Of a stretch of DNA of 31,019 nt, positions 17,825-26,025 are shown piece by piece (position 1 is the first letter of the stretch; every line of letters starts with the position of its first letter). Under the pieces are notes generated by a model. The model ran no database searches and was not told the DNA's origin. It saw only the letters and a program-made list of their open reading frames with translations. A program made the position numbers and the translations under genes. This DNA is from UBA1737 sp045653225 (lineage in GTDB: Bacteria > Bacillota_I > Bacilli_A > ML615J-28 > CAG-313): contig JAZOLP010000177.1 of the NCBI GenBank assembly GCA_045653225.1, forward strand, positions 1-31,019. The letters run 5' to 3'.

Positions 17825-19202
17825 AATATTCACAACTTTTTGGAGTTCTAGGAAACGGAATAACATCACGGATGTTTTCAATACCAGTAAGATACATTAT
17901 TAAACGTTCAAACCCCATACCGAAACCTGAATGAACACAACCGCCGTATCTTCTTGTATCTAAATACCAATCGATACCATCTTTTTCTACATGCATTTCT
18001 TCCATTCTCTTTAATAAAACATCTAGATTTTCTTCTCTTTGAGAGCCACCCATCAACTCGCCTGATAAAGGAACTACTAAATCAACAGCAGCTACTGTTT
18101 TACCATCAGGGTTAACTTTCATGTAATAAGCTTTTATATCTTTTGGCCAGTCTTTAATAAACACAGGACCATTAAAATATTCTGTAATATATCTTTCATG
18201 TTCTTTAGCGATATCATCATCATATGAAGGAGTAAATTCCCATTGTTGTTTAGAATTTAATAAAATATCAACAACATCGTGGTGTGAAATTCTAATGAAT
18301 TTAGCATTTACTAAATCTGATAATTTCTTTTTTAAACCTTTTTCAACAAATTGATCAAAGAAATTAATCTCTTCTTCACAATTATCTAAAACATATTTTA
18401 TAACATATTTTAACATTTCTTCTTCTACATCCATTAAACCTTCTAAATCACAGAAAGCCATTTCAGGTTCAATCATCCAAAATTCATTAGCGTGAGTTTT
18501 AGTATTTGAGTTTTCAGTTCTAAATGTAGGACCAAAAGTATAAATATCACCAAAAGCCATTGCATATGTTTCTCCTTGTAATTGACCAGAACCAGTGATA
18601 AACGATTGTTTACCAAATAAATCTTTTGAATAATCTACTTCTCCACTTTCTGTTAAAGGTGGTTTTTTCATATTAAGTGTAGTAATCTTAAACATTTGAT
18701 CGCTTCCTTCACAGTCAGCACACGTAATAAGCGGTGTATGAACATAAACATAACCACGACTTTGGAAATAAGAATGGATTGCCATTGCAGCAACACTTCT
18801 TACTCTGAATACCGCATTAAAAAGGTTAGTTCTAGCTCTTAAATGAGCGTTTTCTCTTAAAAATTCTCTTGTATGACGTTTAGGTTGAATTGGATAATCT
18901 TCTGGGCAATCACCAAGCATTACTACTTCTTCAGCATGAATTTCTAAAGGTTGTTTTGCATTTGGAGTTAGAATAACATTACCTTTGATTTGCACCGAAA
19001 CTCCAACACGGAATTTTGATATTTCTTCAAAATTAGCAAGTTTTGAATCATAAACAATTTGTAAGTTAGCTAAACAAGAACCATCGTTAACGTTTAAAAA
19101 CCCAAATTGTGCTTGAGCACGGTTTGTTCTTACCCATGCGCAAATTAAAACACTTCCTTCTTTTTGTTCTAAAAATAATTGTTTAATTTTTGTTCTTTTC
19201 AT
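17823..19202 (-). CDS. asnS: asparaginyl-tRNA synthetase
   Basis: A 459-residue class IIb synthetase of normal length. An N-terminal OB-fold anticodon-binding domain (about residues 15-105, VLICAWVRTNRAQAQFGFLNVNDGS) leads to the catalytic core. Motif 2 includes GPTFRTENSNTKTHANEFWMIEPEMAF (read as two pieces around HANEFW), and motif 3 is GFGMGFERLIMYLTGIENIRDV with IPFPRTP. AsnRS rather than AspRS or LysRS is supported by these sequences and by the Asn (AAC) specifier in the upstream T-box leader. It attaches asparagine to tRNA-Asn and is expected to be induced when charged tRNA-Asn is scarce. Confidence 0.97.
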   Translation of the reverse strand: MKRTKIKQLFLEQKEGSVLICAWVRTNRAQAQFGFLNVNDGSCLANLQIVYDSKLANFEEISKFRVGVSVQIKGNVILTPNAKQPLEIHAEEVVMLGDCPEDYPIQPKRHTREFLRENAHLRARTNLFNAVFRVRSVAAMAIHSYFQSRGYVYVHTPLITCADCEGSDQMFKITTLNMKKPPLTESGEVDYSKDLFGKQSFITGSGQLQGETYAMAFGDIYTFGPTFRTENSNTKTHANEFWMIEPEMAFCDLEGLMDVEEEMLKYVIKYVLDNCEEEINFFDQFVEKGLKKKLSDLVNAKFIRISHHDVVDILLNSKQQWEFTPSYDDDIAKEHERYITEYFNGPVFIKDWPKDIKAYYMKVNPDGKTVAAVDLVVPLSGELMGGSQREENLDVLLKRMEEMHVEKDGIDWYLDTRRYGGCVHSGFGMGFERLIMYLTGIENIRDVIPFPRTPKSCEY

Positions 19203-19224
19203 ATTTAATCTCCCATTAATTAAT

Positions 19225-19516
19225 AAAAAAAGCCTTAGAATATATACTAAAAAGTATACAATTCTAAGGACGTATGTTTAGCAGGCTTAAACTAAACAGG
19301 CGCGGTACCACCTTAGTTTAAAAAGAATAATCTTTTTACTCTTAATTACTGTTAACGCCAGTTTACGAAGAGTTCTACTAAAATATAAAATATTTTTTCT
19401 TCTCTTAGCTCATAGATGTTATTTCTAATCAATTACTAACTCCTAACGTCGCACTATCGTTAAGTCCCTTTAAGCCTTCTTTAATTATACTTTTCTATTC
19501 AACGCTTATTTTTATT
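19225..19516 (-). promoter_or_regulatory. T-box riboswitch (Asn, specifier AAC) upstream of asnS
   Basis: The conserved T-box sequence AGGTGGTACCGCG is at 19301-19313. The specifier AAC is at 19418-19420 in the context GAAAT-AAC-ATCTATGAGC, which lines up with the specifier-loop arrangement of known T-boxes and matches asparagine. The terminator hairpin occupies 19233-19269 (about 15 bp, 6-nt loop) and is followed by seven T. The antiterminator would pair CTAAGG, just before the T-box sequence, with CCTTAG in the 5' arm of the terminator. Uncharged tRNA-Asn is expected to stabilise the antiterminator and allow asnS transcription. The 5' boundary is inferred from the promoter. Confidence 0.95.
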
Positions 19517-19522
19517 AACTAA

Positions 19523-19551
19523 ATTATATCTAAATTAATCATTTTTGTCAA
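19523..19551 (-). promoter_or_regulatory. predicted consensus sigma-A promoter of the T-box-asnS transcript
   Basis: Perfect TTGACA (19546-19551), 17 bp, perfect TATAAT (19523-19528). A very strong promoter fits control by attenuation downstream. Confidence 0.9.
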
Positions 19552-19568
19552 ATAAAAACTTTTGTTTA

Positions 19569-20933
19569 TTATTTTCCAAGACAAAATTTACTAAATAATT
19601 CATCCAATAATGAATCAGTTGAGGTTTCACCTATTATTTCTCCAAGATACATCCAAGCAGCTCTTAAATGAATATCCACAAAATCAATAAACGCGTTATC
19701 TTCTATTTCTTTTAACGCTTCTTCAAGTTCTAATTTTGCTAAATTTAACTTTTCTATTTGTCTTGCGTTACTAATATATGTAATATCTTTATTTTGAATA
19801 TTCTCTATTTTAATTAAACTTAAAATATTTTCTTTAAGCAAATCTATAGAGTTATAATCATTTGTTGAAATAATTATCGGGTTATTTAAAATAGTTAAAT
19901 CAATTTTTAAACCTAGATCGTTTTTATTAACAATTGTTAGATATTTTTTATTTTTTACTTTTTGGATTAATTCTATATCTTCATCTGTTAAACACTCACT
20001 ACCATCAAGCACTAATAATACAAGCTCAGCTTTTTCTATAATATCTAGTGATTTCGAAACACCAATTTGTTCAACAATATCAGAAGTTTCTCTGATTCCG
20101 GCAGTATCAATTAAATTTAAAGTTACGTTACCTAAATTAATTTTAGCTTCTACTAAATCTCTAGTAGTACCTGGAATATTAGTAACAATAGCTTTTTGTT
20201 CTTCTAATAAAGCGTTAAGTAAACTACTTTTCCCAACATTAGGTCTTCCGACAATCCCTGTATCAACCCCATTTTTAAGGTATTTTGCGCTTTTTGATTT
20301 TTCCAATAAATTATGCACATCGTTATAAACACTTTCAATACCAGGCTTAATTTGGTTTGTAGTAAGCATTTCAACATCATCATATTCAGGATAATCAATA
20401 TTAACACTAATAGTTGCTACAACATCTAAAAGTCTTTGTCTTAAATCATCAACAGTTCTTTTTATAAACCCTAACAAACCACGACTTGCAATTTTTAAAG
20501 CCGAATTATTTTCAGCAGATATCATATCCATTACAGCTTCAGCTTTTGTTAAATCAATACGCCCATTTAAAAAAGCTCTTTTTGTGAACTCTCCAGCTTC
20601 TGCAGGTCTAGCACCTTTAACTACTAACAATTCATATATTTTGTTGGTAACAAACAAACCACCATGACAGTTAATTTCAACAACATCTTGAGTAGTATAA
20701 GTTTTAGGTGCTTTAAAAACACTAACTAAAACCTCATCAATGATTTCTTTGTTTTCATCAATAATATATCCATAATTAATTGTGTGACTATTTACGTTAT
20801 TTAAATTTTTTCCTTTAAAACATTTGTTAACAAGATCAATACACCCACACCCACTCAATCTAACAATTGATATAGCTCCTTCTGCTAATGCGGTAGAAAT
20901 CCCTATAATTATATCATCTAAATTACTATTCAT
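19569..20933 (-). CDS. mnmE: tRNA modification GTPase MnmE
   Basis: A 454-residue protein of full length. The N-terminal domain begins with DDIIIGISTALAEGAISIVRLSG, and the AEAGEFTKRAFLNGRIDL segment is highly conserved in MnmE. The G domain inserted near residue 220 has G1 GRPNVGKSS (229-237), the GTT switch (265-267), G3 DTAG (276-279) and G4 NKND (336-339). The C-terminus carries the catalytic CxGK (Cys451 to Lys454). With MnmG it modifies the wobble uridine of several tRNAs (cmnm5U). In most relatives mnmG is next to it, but here neither side has mnmG, so that gene must lie elsewhere. Confidence 0.97.
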   Translation of the reverse strand: MNSNLDDIIIGISTALAEGAISIVRLSGCGCIDLVNKCFKGKNLNNVNSHTINYGYIIDENKEIIDEVLVSVFKAPKTYTTQDVVEINCHGGLFVTNKIYELLVVKGARPAEAGEFTKRAFLNGRIDLTKAEAVMDMISAENNSALKIASRGLLGFIKRTVDDLRQRLLDVVATISVNIDYPEYDDVEMLTTNQIKPGIESVYNDVHNLLEKSKSAKYLKNGVDTGIVGRPNVGKSSLLNALLEEQKAIVTNIPGTTRDLVEAKINLGNVTLNLIDTAGIRETSDIVEQIGVSKSLDIIEKAELVLLVLDGSECLTDEDIELIQKVKNKKYLTIVNKNDLGLKIDLTILNNPIIISTNDYNSIDLLKENILSLIKIENIQNKDITYISNARQIEKLNLAKLELEEALKEIEDNAFIDFVDIHLRAAWMYLGEIIGETSTDSLLDELFSKFCLGK

Positions 20934-21040
20934 ATTATATACCTCATTATTATTATATCAAATTTAAAAAAGATTTGCACTATATATTCTTTTTTGTAAA
21001 CATTTTCACGTTTTATTTAGTTTAAATTTATTTATTTTTG

Positions 21041-21049
21041 TGTTATACT
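21041..21049 (+). promoter_or_regulatory. predicted extended -10 promoter of the candidate small RNA
   Basis: TGT precedes TATACT (21044-21049), which makes an extended -10. The -35 at 21021-21026 (TTTAAA) is weak. The predicted start, near A21056, coincides with the first base of the first RNA stem. Confidence 0.55.
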
Positions 21050-21055
21050 TTACTT

Positions 21056-21170
21056 ACTCTTTGTAATTAAGGGTATTCATTTTACAAAGAGTCCTTAATT
21101 TTTATTCAATTCTCGTTTCTTGAAAAGATGATTCATTGCCTAGAATCATCTTTTCATTTTATTTATATAT
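21056..21170 (+). ncRNA. candidate small RNA with overlapping stems and its own terminator
   Basis: An 11-bp perfect stem pairs 21056-21066 with 21082-21092. Its loop begins with TTAAGG (21067-21072), which is complementary to CCTTAA (21093-21098) immediately after the stem; extended to AATTAAGG/CCTTAATT this is 8 bp. The two pairings cross and abut without linkers, so they are likely alternatives rather than one stable pseudoknot. A single-stranded AT-rich part follows, then a 14-bp perfect hairpin (21121-21134 with 21143-21156) with a T-rich tail, which is an intrinsic terminator only in this direction. No open frame of more than a few codons lies inside. It does not resemble SRP RNA, 6S RNA or tmRNA as far as I can tell. 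Confidence 0.6.
21121..21170 (+). terminator. intrinsic terminator of the candidate small RNA
   Basis: Stem 21121-21134 with 21143-21156 and an 8-nt loop, followed by ATTTTATTTATAT. The opposite strand has no T run after the stem, so the direction is plus. Confidence 0.75.
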
Positions 21171-21322
21171 ATATTTATTTTAAAATTATCAAGATTTTAC
21201 TTATTAAAATAAATATTTAAATAAATAAAAAAACACCATTATGCTGTTTTAATAATCCCTTACAGAAGTGTTGTAATATTTTATACTCAATTCATTGGTG
21301 ATATTAACAGTATTAATATAAT

Positions 21323-21980
21323 TTAAATAACATAAGTAGAAATCACATATCCTAAAGATTCTGAAGAAGAAACTACCTTAAAAGAATTTATTTCAATTAT
21401 ATTACCATATTTATTAACAAGCGGACCTCCAGAATTCCCTGAATTAATAGCTTCATCTGTTTTATATATTTTGTTTTCTGGGGTTGTTAAATCAAAAAAA
21501 GATTACATAAGACAATTTTTCAATAGATGAATTATCCGTTTTTATTATAGCAAGATCTAATGAAACATCATACTATACAACTTCAGCGTTAAAATAAATA
21601 TCTGAATAAGCATAATTTAATAAAATTTCATATTTAGTATATATTAAATTTGGATAGTTACTTTCATTTTCCACCGTTAACATATAATCATTAGTTATCA
21701 TGTATCCTTCTTCGTTAATTATAAAACCTGTTGCTTTACAATTTTGAACAGATTCATCAGTCTTTTCTTGAGCACTACCAAAAGGTCTAGTCTTATATTT
21801 TTGAGTATACGAATAATAAACTGAACATGTTATTTCTAATGTTGCTGGAATCACTTTATTTGCAACATACATTCCACTATCAATATCTTCTATATTTGTA
21901 GATAAAACCTAAGGTGAAACTAGGTATAAAGGCAGAGTATTAATTAAATTAATATTTTGTTCTAAATTATTTTTAACAAA
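21323..21980 (-). pseudogene. degraded HtrA/DegP-like (S1C) serine protease
   Basis: The reading frame resembles a trypsin-like protease but is broken several ways. The N-terminal part reads ATGFIINEEGYMITNDYML, where homologues have NxHVV: the catalytic His is replaced by Tyr. In-frame TAG codons lie at 21909-21911 and 21573-21575; the latter just precedes YDVSLDLAIIK, which holds the catalytic Asp region. After LSYV a T7 run (21494-21500) shifts the frame, and the segment with the usual AIGNP motif is missing. The shifted frame then reads TDEAINSGNSGGPLVNKYGN (21421-21450), the catalytic Ser motif, and ends SESLGYVISTYVI at a TAA (21323-21325). An intact frame of 99 codons (21573-21872) remains but is unlikely to be functional. 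Confidence 0.8.
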
Positions 21981-22008
21981 TTATAAACAAATTAATTTTA
22001 AATATAAA

Positions 22009-22033
22009 AACACACTATTAAAAATAGTGTGTT
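22009..22033 (-). terminator. terminator of the rnpA-yidC-jag operon
   Basis: A perfect 11-bp stem (22009-22019 with 22023-22033) and a 3-nt loop lie immediately after jag. On the minus strand the stem is followed by TTTATATTT. Confidence 0.8.
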
Positions 22034-22040
22034 TGTTTTT

Positions 22041-22667
22041 TTATTCATCACCTGTTTTAGGTTCAACAACGATATATCTTCTTGGTTCAACACCTTCTGA
22101 ATGAGTTTTAACGTCTCTCCAAGTTGATAATTTATTATGAATAATTTTTCTTTCGTAAGCATTCATATAACGAAGTTTTACAGGAATTTTAGTTTTTGCT
22201 ACTTCTCTTCCTACTCTAACAGCTAATTTTTCTAGTTTTTCATCTCTTGATTTGCGGTAATCACCAACATCAACTTTTACAATTAACCCTGATTCTGTTT
22301 CACGATCGAAATATTGATTCACAATTAATGAAGTAATAAATTGTAAAGCATTTAATGTTTGTGAATTATAACCGATTAATGCACCGTTAGCATCTTCAGT
22401 TGTTATTGAATATTCCACAACATTATCACGCATTTTTCTTTCTACAAATCCATAGATATTTGCTTCTTTTAAGAAGTTTTCTAAGAAGTCTTTACCTTTT
22501 TTTACAGGATTAGCATCTACAATAACTTCGATTTCCATATCTTCATCTTTAGTTCCTTCAGGACTGATTACGTCAAAGTACATATCATCCTTACAAACAC
22601 CTAATTCTGCTACTGCTAATTCTTCAACTTCTTGTAAACTTTTACCATAATATTTTTTTTGTTTCAT
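22041..22667 (-). CDS. jag: RNA-binding protein Jag/KhpB (Jag_N, KH, R3H)
   Basis: A 208-residue protein with all three Jag parts. The Jag N domain (about residues 3-50, YYGKSLQEVEELAVAELG) is followed by a KH domain (about 75-145) with GALIGYNSQTLNALQFI, and a C-terminal R3H domain (about 150-204, MNAYERKIIHNKLS then HSEGVEPRRYIVV). In the canonical KH GxxG loop the sequence here is IGYN: the family usually has IGxxG/GKxG-type residues with a second Gly, which is lost here. Jag binds RNA, often together with KhpA, and affects cell shape or envelope genes in Firmicutes. It is translated 11 nt after yidC. Confidence 0.95.
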   Translation of the reverse strand: MKQKKYYGKSLQEVEELAVAELGVCKDDMYFDVISPEGTKDEDMEIEVIVDANPVKKGKDFLENFLKEANIYGFVERKMRDNVVEYSITTEDANGALIGYNSQTLNALQFITSLIVNQYFDRETESGLIVKVDVGDYRKSRDEKLEKLAVRVGREVAKTKIPVKLRYMNAYERKIIHNKLSTWRDVKTHSEGVEPRRYIVVEPKTGDE

Positions 22668-22678
22668 GCTTCTTCCCT

Positions 22679-24277
22679 CTACTTTTTAGTCTTGTTTGGA
22701 TAAATTGTATACGCAGATCCTTTTGAATCTTTTTGTGCAGCTTTCTTATCATTTAAATAATTATTTACAAACATTTGAACAACTGAATAAATATTACCAA
22801 TAAACCAGTAAACACCAAGACCTGCTTTACTTGTCCAAACAAACGAACCCATCATAAAAATCATAAACCATAACATAAATTTCATCGTATTAGCTGATTG
22901 ATTTTGAGTTTGGTTATATGATTGTCTACGATATGCTGGAATATCTTCTTGACGTTTTTCTTGTGCTAATTTTTGTCTTCTTTGAGATAAGAATTGACTT
23001 AATATTTGAGTTCCAACAACTAATAATACTAAAATAATTACACCAATTAATTGGTTTGAACCACCACCATTACGGTCTTCAAATAAATTTATACCAAATA
23101 AATTACCATTTAATTCATTTGCCCAATTTAAACTGTATCTTGAACCTTCAATAACTTTAGTGTAAGGAAGTCTTGAGATAGCGTTATAAACAGCCATAAA
23201 GATAGGGAATTGTAAGAATGGAGCTAAACAACCTCCGATTCCAACCTTATTCTTTTTATACAATTGAGCTTGTTCCATTTGCATCATTCTTTGAGAATCA
23301 GCATCATTTCTACCTGCATATTTTTCTTGAATCTTTTGTAATTCTGGTTGTAATTCTGCCATCTTTTGTGTCATATTATTAGATTTTGCATAAATAGGCC
23401 AACCTAATGTTCTTACTAAAAGCGTAGTAATTAATAAACCAATAATATAATATCCACCACATAAATTTGAAATTTGATATAAAACCCAAGCTACAGGGAA
23501 AATAAATACATTATTCCAAAAATAAGAGAAGAATTCACCAACAGTATCAGCTTTAAAACTTACTGGTTCAGCTTCTAATAATCTATCATCAATTTTAATT
23601 AAGAATAATGCACCTAAAAGATATACATCATCAACGTTTGCTACATCGCTTAACTTTTCAACAGCTACTTTTTCACTTGATGTGTCAAAACATCCAGCTG
23701 TTCCATTTAAAGCTGTTTTTACGTCAGTAATCGAATTAACATCAGCTTTTGAAACGTTTATAATATAGCTTTTAAAATTTTCAATATCATTTTCAATTAA
23801 ACAAACTTGGAAATGACCTGAAATTTTTTCTTCATCATCTGTATCAGCAATTGCTTTTTTATGATTTGAATTAACATAATTATCTAATAAACTTTCAAGG
23901 TTACCAATATAAGTTCTTACTTTAACTTCATCACCATCTGCGTTTACATATTTACAATCAACACCGTTTAATGTACCGTTTAATTTAATAATTTCAACAT
24001 TATTTACAGCTTCATCATAAAACGATTCATTTTTAATATATTCTAAATACGAGTTAACAGAACTTTCTACCCCTTCAGTAATATATTTTTCTAACCATTC
24101 AGCTTTTGTTAAACTTTGAGTAGTACCTCCACAGTTAGTTGAAGTAGAAGATGTATATTCTAAATACGCATTTTTTTGTCCATATTTAGATCCACAAGAA
24201 CTTAGCGTAACAATACAAAGAACAACTAAAAACACTAAAGTTAAAGTTGTTTTGTTTAAACTAAATCTTTTTTTCAT
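22679..24277 (-). CDS. yidC: membrane protein insertase YidC (lipoprotein form with large N-terminal domain)
   Basis: A 532-residue insertase with a lipoprotein signal (LSSC, Cys28). The YidC core starts near residue 240: FFSYFWNNVFIFPVAWVLYQIS, then GLLITTLLVRTLGWPIYAKS with the conserved groove Arg at 289. A cytoplasmic hairpin follows (QKMAELQPELQKIQEKYAGR...), then GIGGCLAPFLQFPIFMAVYNAI. It differs from Bacillus SpoIIIJ (about 260 residues) in having an insertion of about 210 residues between the lipid anchor and the core, predicted outside the cell (Asn/Asp/Glu-rich, with Cys49, 108, 159 and 196). It sits in the standard rnpA-yidC-jag order. The stop is TAG. Confidence 0.95.
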   Translation of the reverse strand: MKKRFSLNKTTLTLVFLVVLCIVTLSSCGSKYGQKNAYLEYTSSTSTNCGGTTQSLTKAEWLEKYITEGVESSVNSYLEYIKNESFYDEAVNNVEIIKLNGTLNGVDCKYVNADGDEVKVRTYIGNLESLLDNYVNSNHKKAIADTDDEEKISGHFQVCLIENDIENFKSYIINVSKADVNSITDVKTALNGTAGCFDTSSEKVAVEKLSDVANVDDVYLLGALFLIKIDDRLLEAEPVSFKADTVGEFFSYFWNNVFIFPVAWVLYQISNLCGGYYIIGLLITTLLVRTLGWPIYAKSNNMTQKMAELQPELQKIQEKYAGRNDADSQRMMQMEQAQLYKKNKVGIGGCLAPFLQFPIFMAVYNAISRLPYTKVIEGSRYSLNWANELNGNLFGINLFEDRNGGGSNQLIGVIILVLLVVGTQILSQFLSQRRQKLAQEKRQEDIPAYRRQSYNQTQNQSANTMKFMLWFMIFMMGSFVWTSKAGLGVYWFIGNIYSVVQMFVNNYLNDKKAAQKDSKGSAYTIYPNKTKK

Positions 24278-24303
24278 TTTTCCTCCTAAAAGTAATTATT
24301 TCA

Positions 24304-24645
24304 TTATTTTTTATTATATAATCTATTTTCGATTATTTTCAAACAACGAAACATTTCGTTTTTTAATTCGTCAAAATTAACATTTTTTAAATCTTTTTTC
24401 ACAACAACAACAAGATTAGATGGTTTAAATTCATATAAATTAGGTCTAATTAATTCTCTTATTATTCTTTTAGCATGATTTCTTTGTACAGAATTTCCGA
24501 TTTTTTTAGACACTGAAATTGCTACTCTTGTTGATTCATCATTTTTTTGATAATAAATAAAGAAATAATCACTTTTTACTTTTTGTTTATTTAAAACAAT
24601 TTTTGCAATTTCTTCATTTTTCTTTATTCTATTTTCTTTTTTCAT
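24304..24645 (-). CDS. rnpA: ribonuclease P protein component
   Basis: A 113-residue basic protein that partners RNase P RNA in tRNA 5' maturation. It has the RnpA signature RNHAKRIIRELIR (about residues 62-74), an N-terminal MKKENRIKKNEEIAKIV, and the conserved RVAISVSKKIGNSV strand. It follows rpmH but is separated from it by a strong terminator, and is 26 nt upstream of yidC. Confidence 0.96.
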   Translation of the reverse strand: MKKENRIKKNEEIAKIVLNKQKVKSDYFFIYYQKNDESTRVAISVSKKIGNSVQRNHAKRIIRELIRPNLYEFKPSNLVVVVKKDLKNVNFDELKNEMFRCLKIIENRLYNKK

Positions 24646-24666
24646 TTTAATTCCTAACCAATTTCA

Positions 24667-24711
24667 CAAAAAAAAGACCACTCCTCAACATTTAAGTGAC
24701 AAGAAGTGGTC
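24667..24711 (-). terminator. strong terminator between rpmH and rnpA
   Basis: On the minus strand a stem of 7 bp plus 2 bp after one mismatch (24676-24685 with 24702-24711) is followed by nine T (plus-strand 24667-24675). It lies between the rpmH stop and the rnpA start, so it would attenuate read-through from the rpmH promoter. Confidence 0.85.
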
Positions 24712-24731
24712 CTAGTTTTGATAAAATTTTG

Positions 24732-24866
24732 TTATGCTGATAATACAGCTCTACCTTTAGAACGTCTACGTGCTAATACTTTTCTTCCGTTTGCTGTAGA
24801 CATACGAGCACGGAAACCATGAGTTTTACTATGTTTACGTTTGTTAGGTTGGTATGTTCTTTTCAT
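24732..24866 (-). CDS. rpmH: 50S ribosomal protein L34
   Basis: A 44-residue very basic protein, essentially the L34 consensus: MKRTYQPNKRKHSKTHGFRA, then RMSTANGRKVLARRRSKGR, ending AVLSA. The start is preceded by GGAGGTG. It is encoded just left of oriC as in most bacteria. Confidence 0.98.
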   Translation of the reverse strand: MKRTYQPNKRKHSKTHGFRARMSTANGRKVLARRRSKGRAVLSA

Positions 24867-24903
24867 ATGCGAGCACCTCCAATTATTAAACCATGCTTTA
24901 ATT

Positions 24904-24932
24904 ATTATACATTATTTCTTATTATATATCAA
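24904..24932 (-). promoter_or_regulatory. predicted sigma-A promoter of rpmH
   Basis: TTGATA (24927-24932), 17 bp, TATAAT (24904-24909) on the minus strand, with a leader of about 30 nt. Confidence 0.8.
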
Positions 24933-24960
24933 TAAATTTGCTTATTCATTATAATATAAA

Positions 24961-25000
24961 AAAAATAATAGAACTGATTTATAAAGAAATCAGTTCTATT
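24961..25000 (-). terminator. terminator of the 25005 gene
   Basis: A perfect 14-bp stem (24967-24980 with 24987-25000) and a 6-nt loop, followed on the minus strand by ATTTTTTTT. Confidence 0.9.
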
Positions 25001-25004
25001 TATA

Positions 25005-26006
25005 TTAGTTATCTAATAATTTGTTTGTTGAAACAAAATATTTAAACACTTCTGTGTTACCGTTTTCTAATTCAACTTCAATATTAAAATAAACTTTTTC
25101 TACTTTATAACCTTCAGCTAAAGATACAGTTCTTGAGTTTGCTATATCAGCAGCATAATCACCCTCATAAACAAATAATTTAACGTATTTAGAAAAATAC
25201 TTTTCGTTTAATAAAGATTCGTTTGTTATTTCAGCTGTAACTTCAATTTTTAAAGATTTAATACTTACATTTAATGGTAAATTGCTAGAAACTTTTTTAA
25301 CACTAGAAATACGATAATCGTTATAAGCAGGTTTTTTATCAGTTTTTTCATTATAAATTTTTATAAATTTAAGTTTTAAATAATCTTGTTTGAATTGAAT
25401 ACATCCTGAATCGCTACCTTCAGTAATTACATCACGTTCTTCAAAATCGTTAAATTTTTCTTTATCTATATCATCGTATTTAATTTTAAAATTAAATTCT
25501 TTATGCATTAATTCAGAGTCTTTAACTTCATCGTAAGAAACTTTAATGTATAAATTTTCAGGAATTTTATTTATTTGAGTTATTTCACCATCATTATCTT
25601 CAATTTTATTAACAGCAAATTCTTTACTAGAATTTAAAATACTGATTGTTGAAATTACTGAAGATGATGATGTTAAATCTTTTTTAGTAGAAGATTGTAC
25701 ATAAGTTATCCCTTCTTCAGTTTCTACAGCAACATAAATAAAAATATTTTTTAAATCTACTGAACGAATTTTCTTTACATAAAAATAAAGATCATAAACA
25801 CTTTTTTCATAATCAGTGCCGTTTTGTCTGCTATTTTCTCTTTTTTCTAATATTTGAGTAATAACAGCTAAATTTTCATCGCTTGGTTCATCAGCGTAAT
25901 CTTTAAAGTTAACACCTTTATTTGTAGCTGATACAATTAAAAATGCAATAGTAAATACAGCGAAAGTATAAACTATTAAAACTAATATTTTAAAAATCTT
26001 ATTCAT
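25005..26006 (-). CDS. membrane-anchored protein of unknown function divergent from dnaA
   Basis: A 333-residue protein if it starts at the ATG at 26006, which I prefer: AAGAGG lies just upstream, and a promoter (26026-26054) sits inside the longer open frame that would start at 26081. The protein has one N-terminal transmembrane segment (MNKIFKILVLIVYTFAVFTI and a few more residues). A polar, probably extracellular domain of about 300 residues follows, rich in Lys/Glu/Asp/Ser, with repeated beta-type stretches (KFIKIYNEKTD, VKLFVYEGDY). There are no Cys pairs or catalytic motifs I recognise. It is transcribed away from oriC as a single gene with its own terminator. Confidence 0.75.
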   Translation of the reverse strand: MNKIFKILVLIVYTFAVFTIAFLIVSATNKGVNFKDYADEPSDENLAVITQILEKRENSRQNGTDYEKSVYDLYFYVKKIRSVDLKNIFIYVAVETEEGITYVQSSTKKDLTSSSSVISTISILNSSKEFAVNKIEDNDGEITQINKIPENLYIKVSYDEVKDSELMHKEFNFKIKYDDIDKEKFNDFEERDVITEGSDSGCIQFKQDYLKLKFIKIYNEKTDKKPAYNDYRISSVKKVSSNLPLNVSIKSLKIEVTAEITNESLLNEKYFSKYVKLFVYEGDYAADIANSRTVSLAEGYKVEKVYFNIEVELENGNTEVFKYFVSTNKLLDN

Positions 26007-26025
26007 AATATACCTCTTCTTCGAT

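Larger units (their letters stand above)
20934..21322. other. intergenic stretch with mnmE promoter and candidate small RNA
   Basis: No protein gene is visible. A predicted mnmE promoter on the minus strand has TATAAT at 20952-20957 with TGA as an extended -10. The -35 is poor, and the leader is very short with GAGG before the ATG. A small-RNA unit on the plus strand occupies about 21056-21170. Between 21226 and 21280 an imperfect hairpin with a T-run on the minus strand may be the old terminator of the protease remnant. Confidence 0.6.

Noticed and set aside
21056..21170. SRP RNA, 6S RNA, preQ1 riboswitch or tmRNA
   Set aside because: I found none of their conserved sequence blocks; the pairing layout does not match preQ1-type pseudoknots because the loops have no nucleotides to span the helices.
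21573..21911. TAG read as an amino acid in the protease remnant
   Set aside because: TAG ends dnaX, yidC, a permease gene and the ygiQ-like gene in this window, and the remnant also has a frameshift, a deletion and a lost catalytic His, so decay explains it better.
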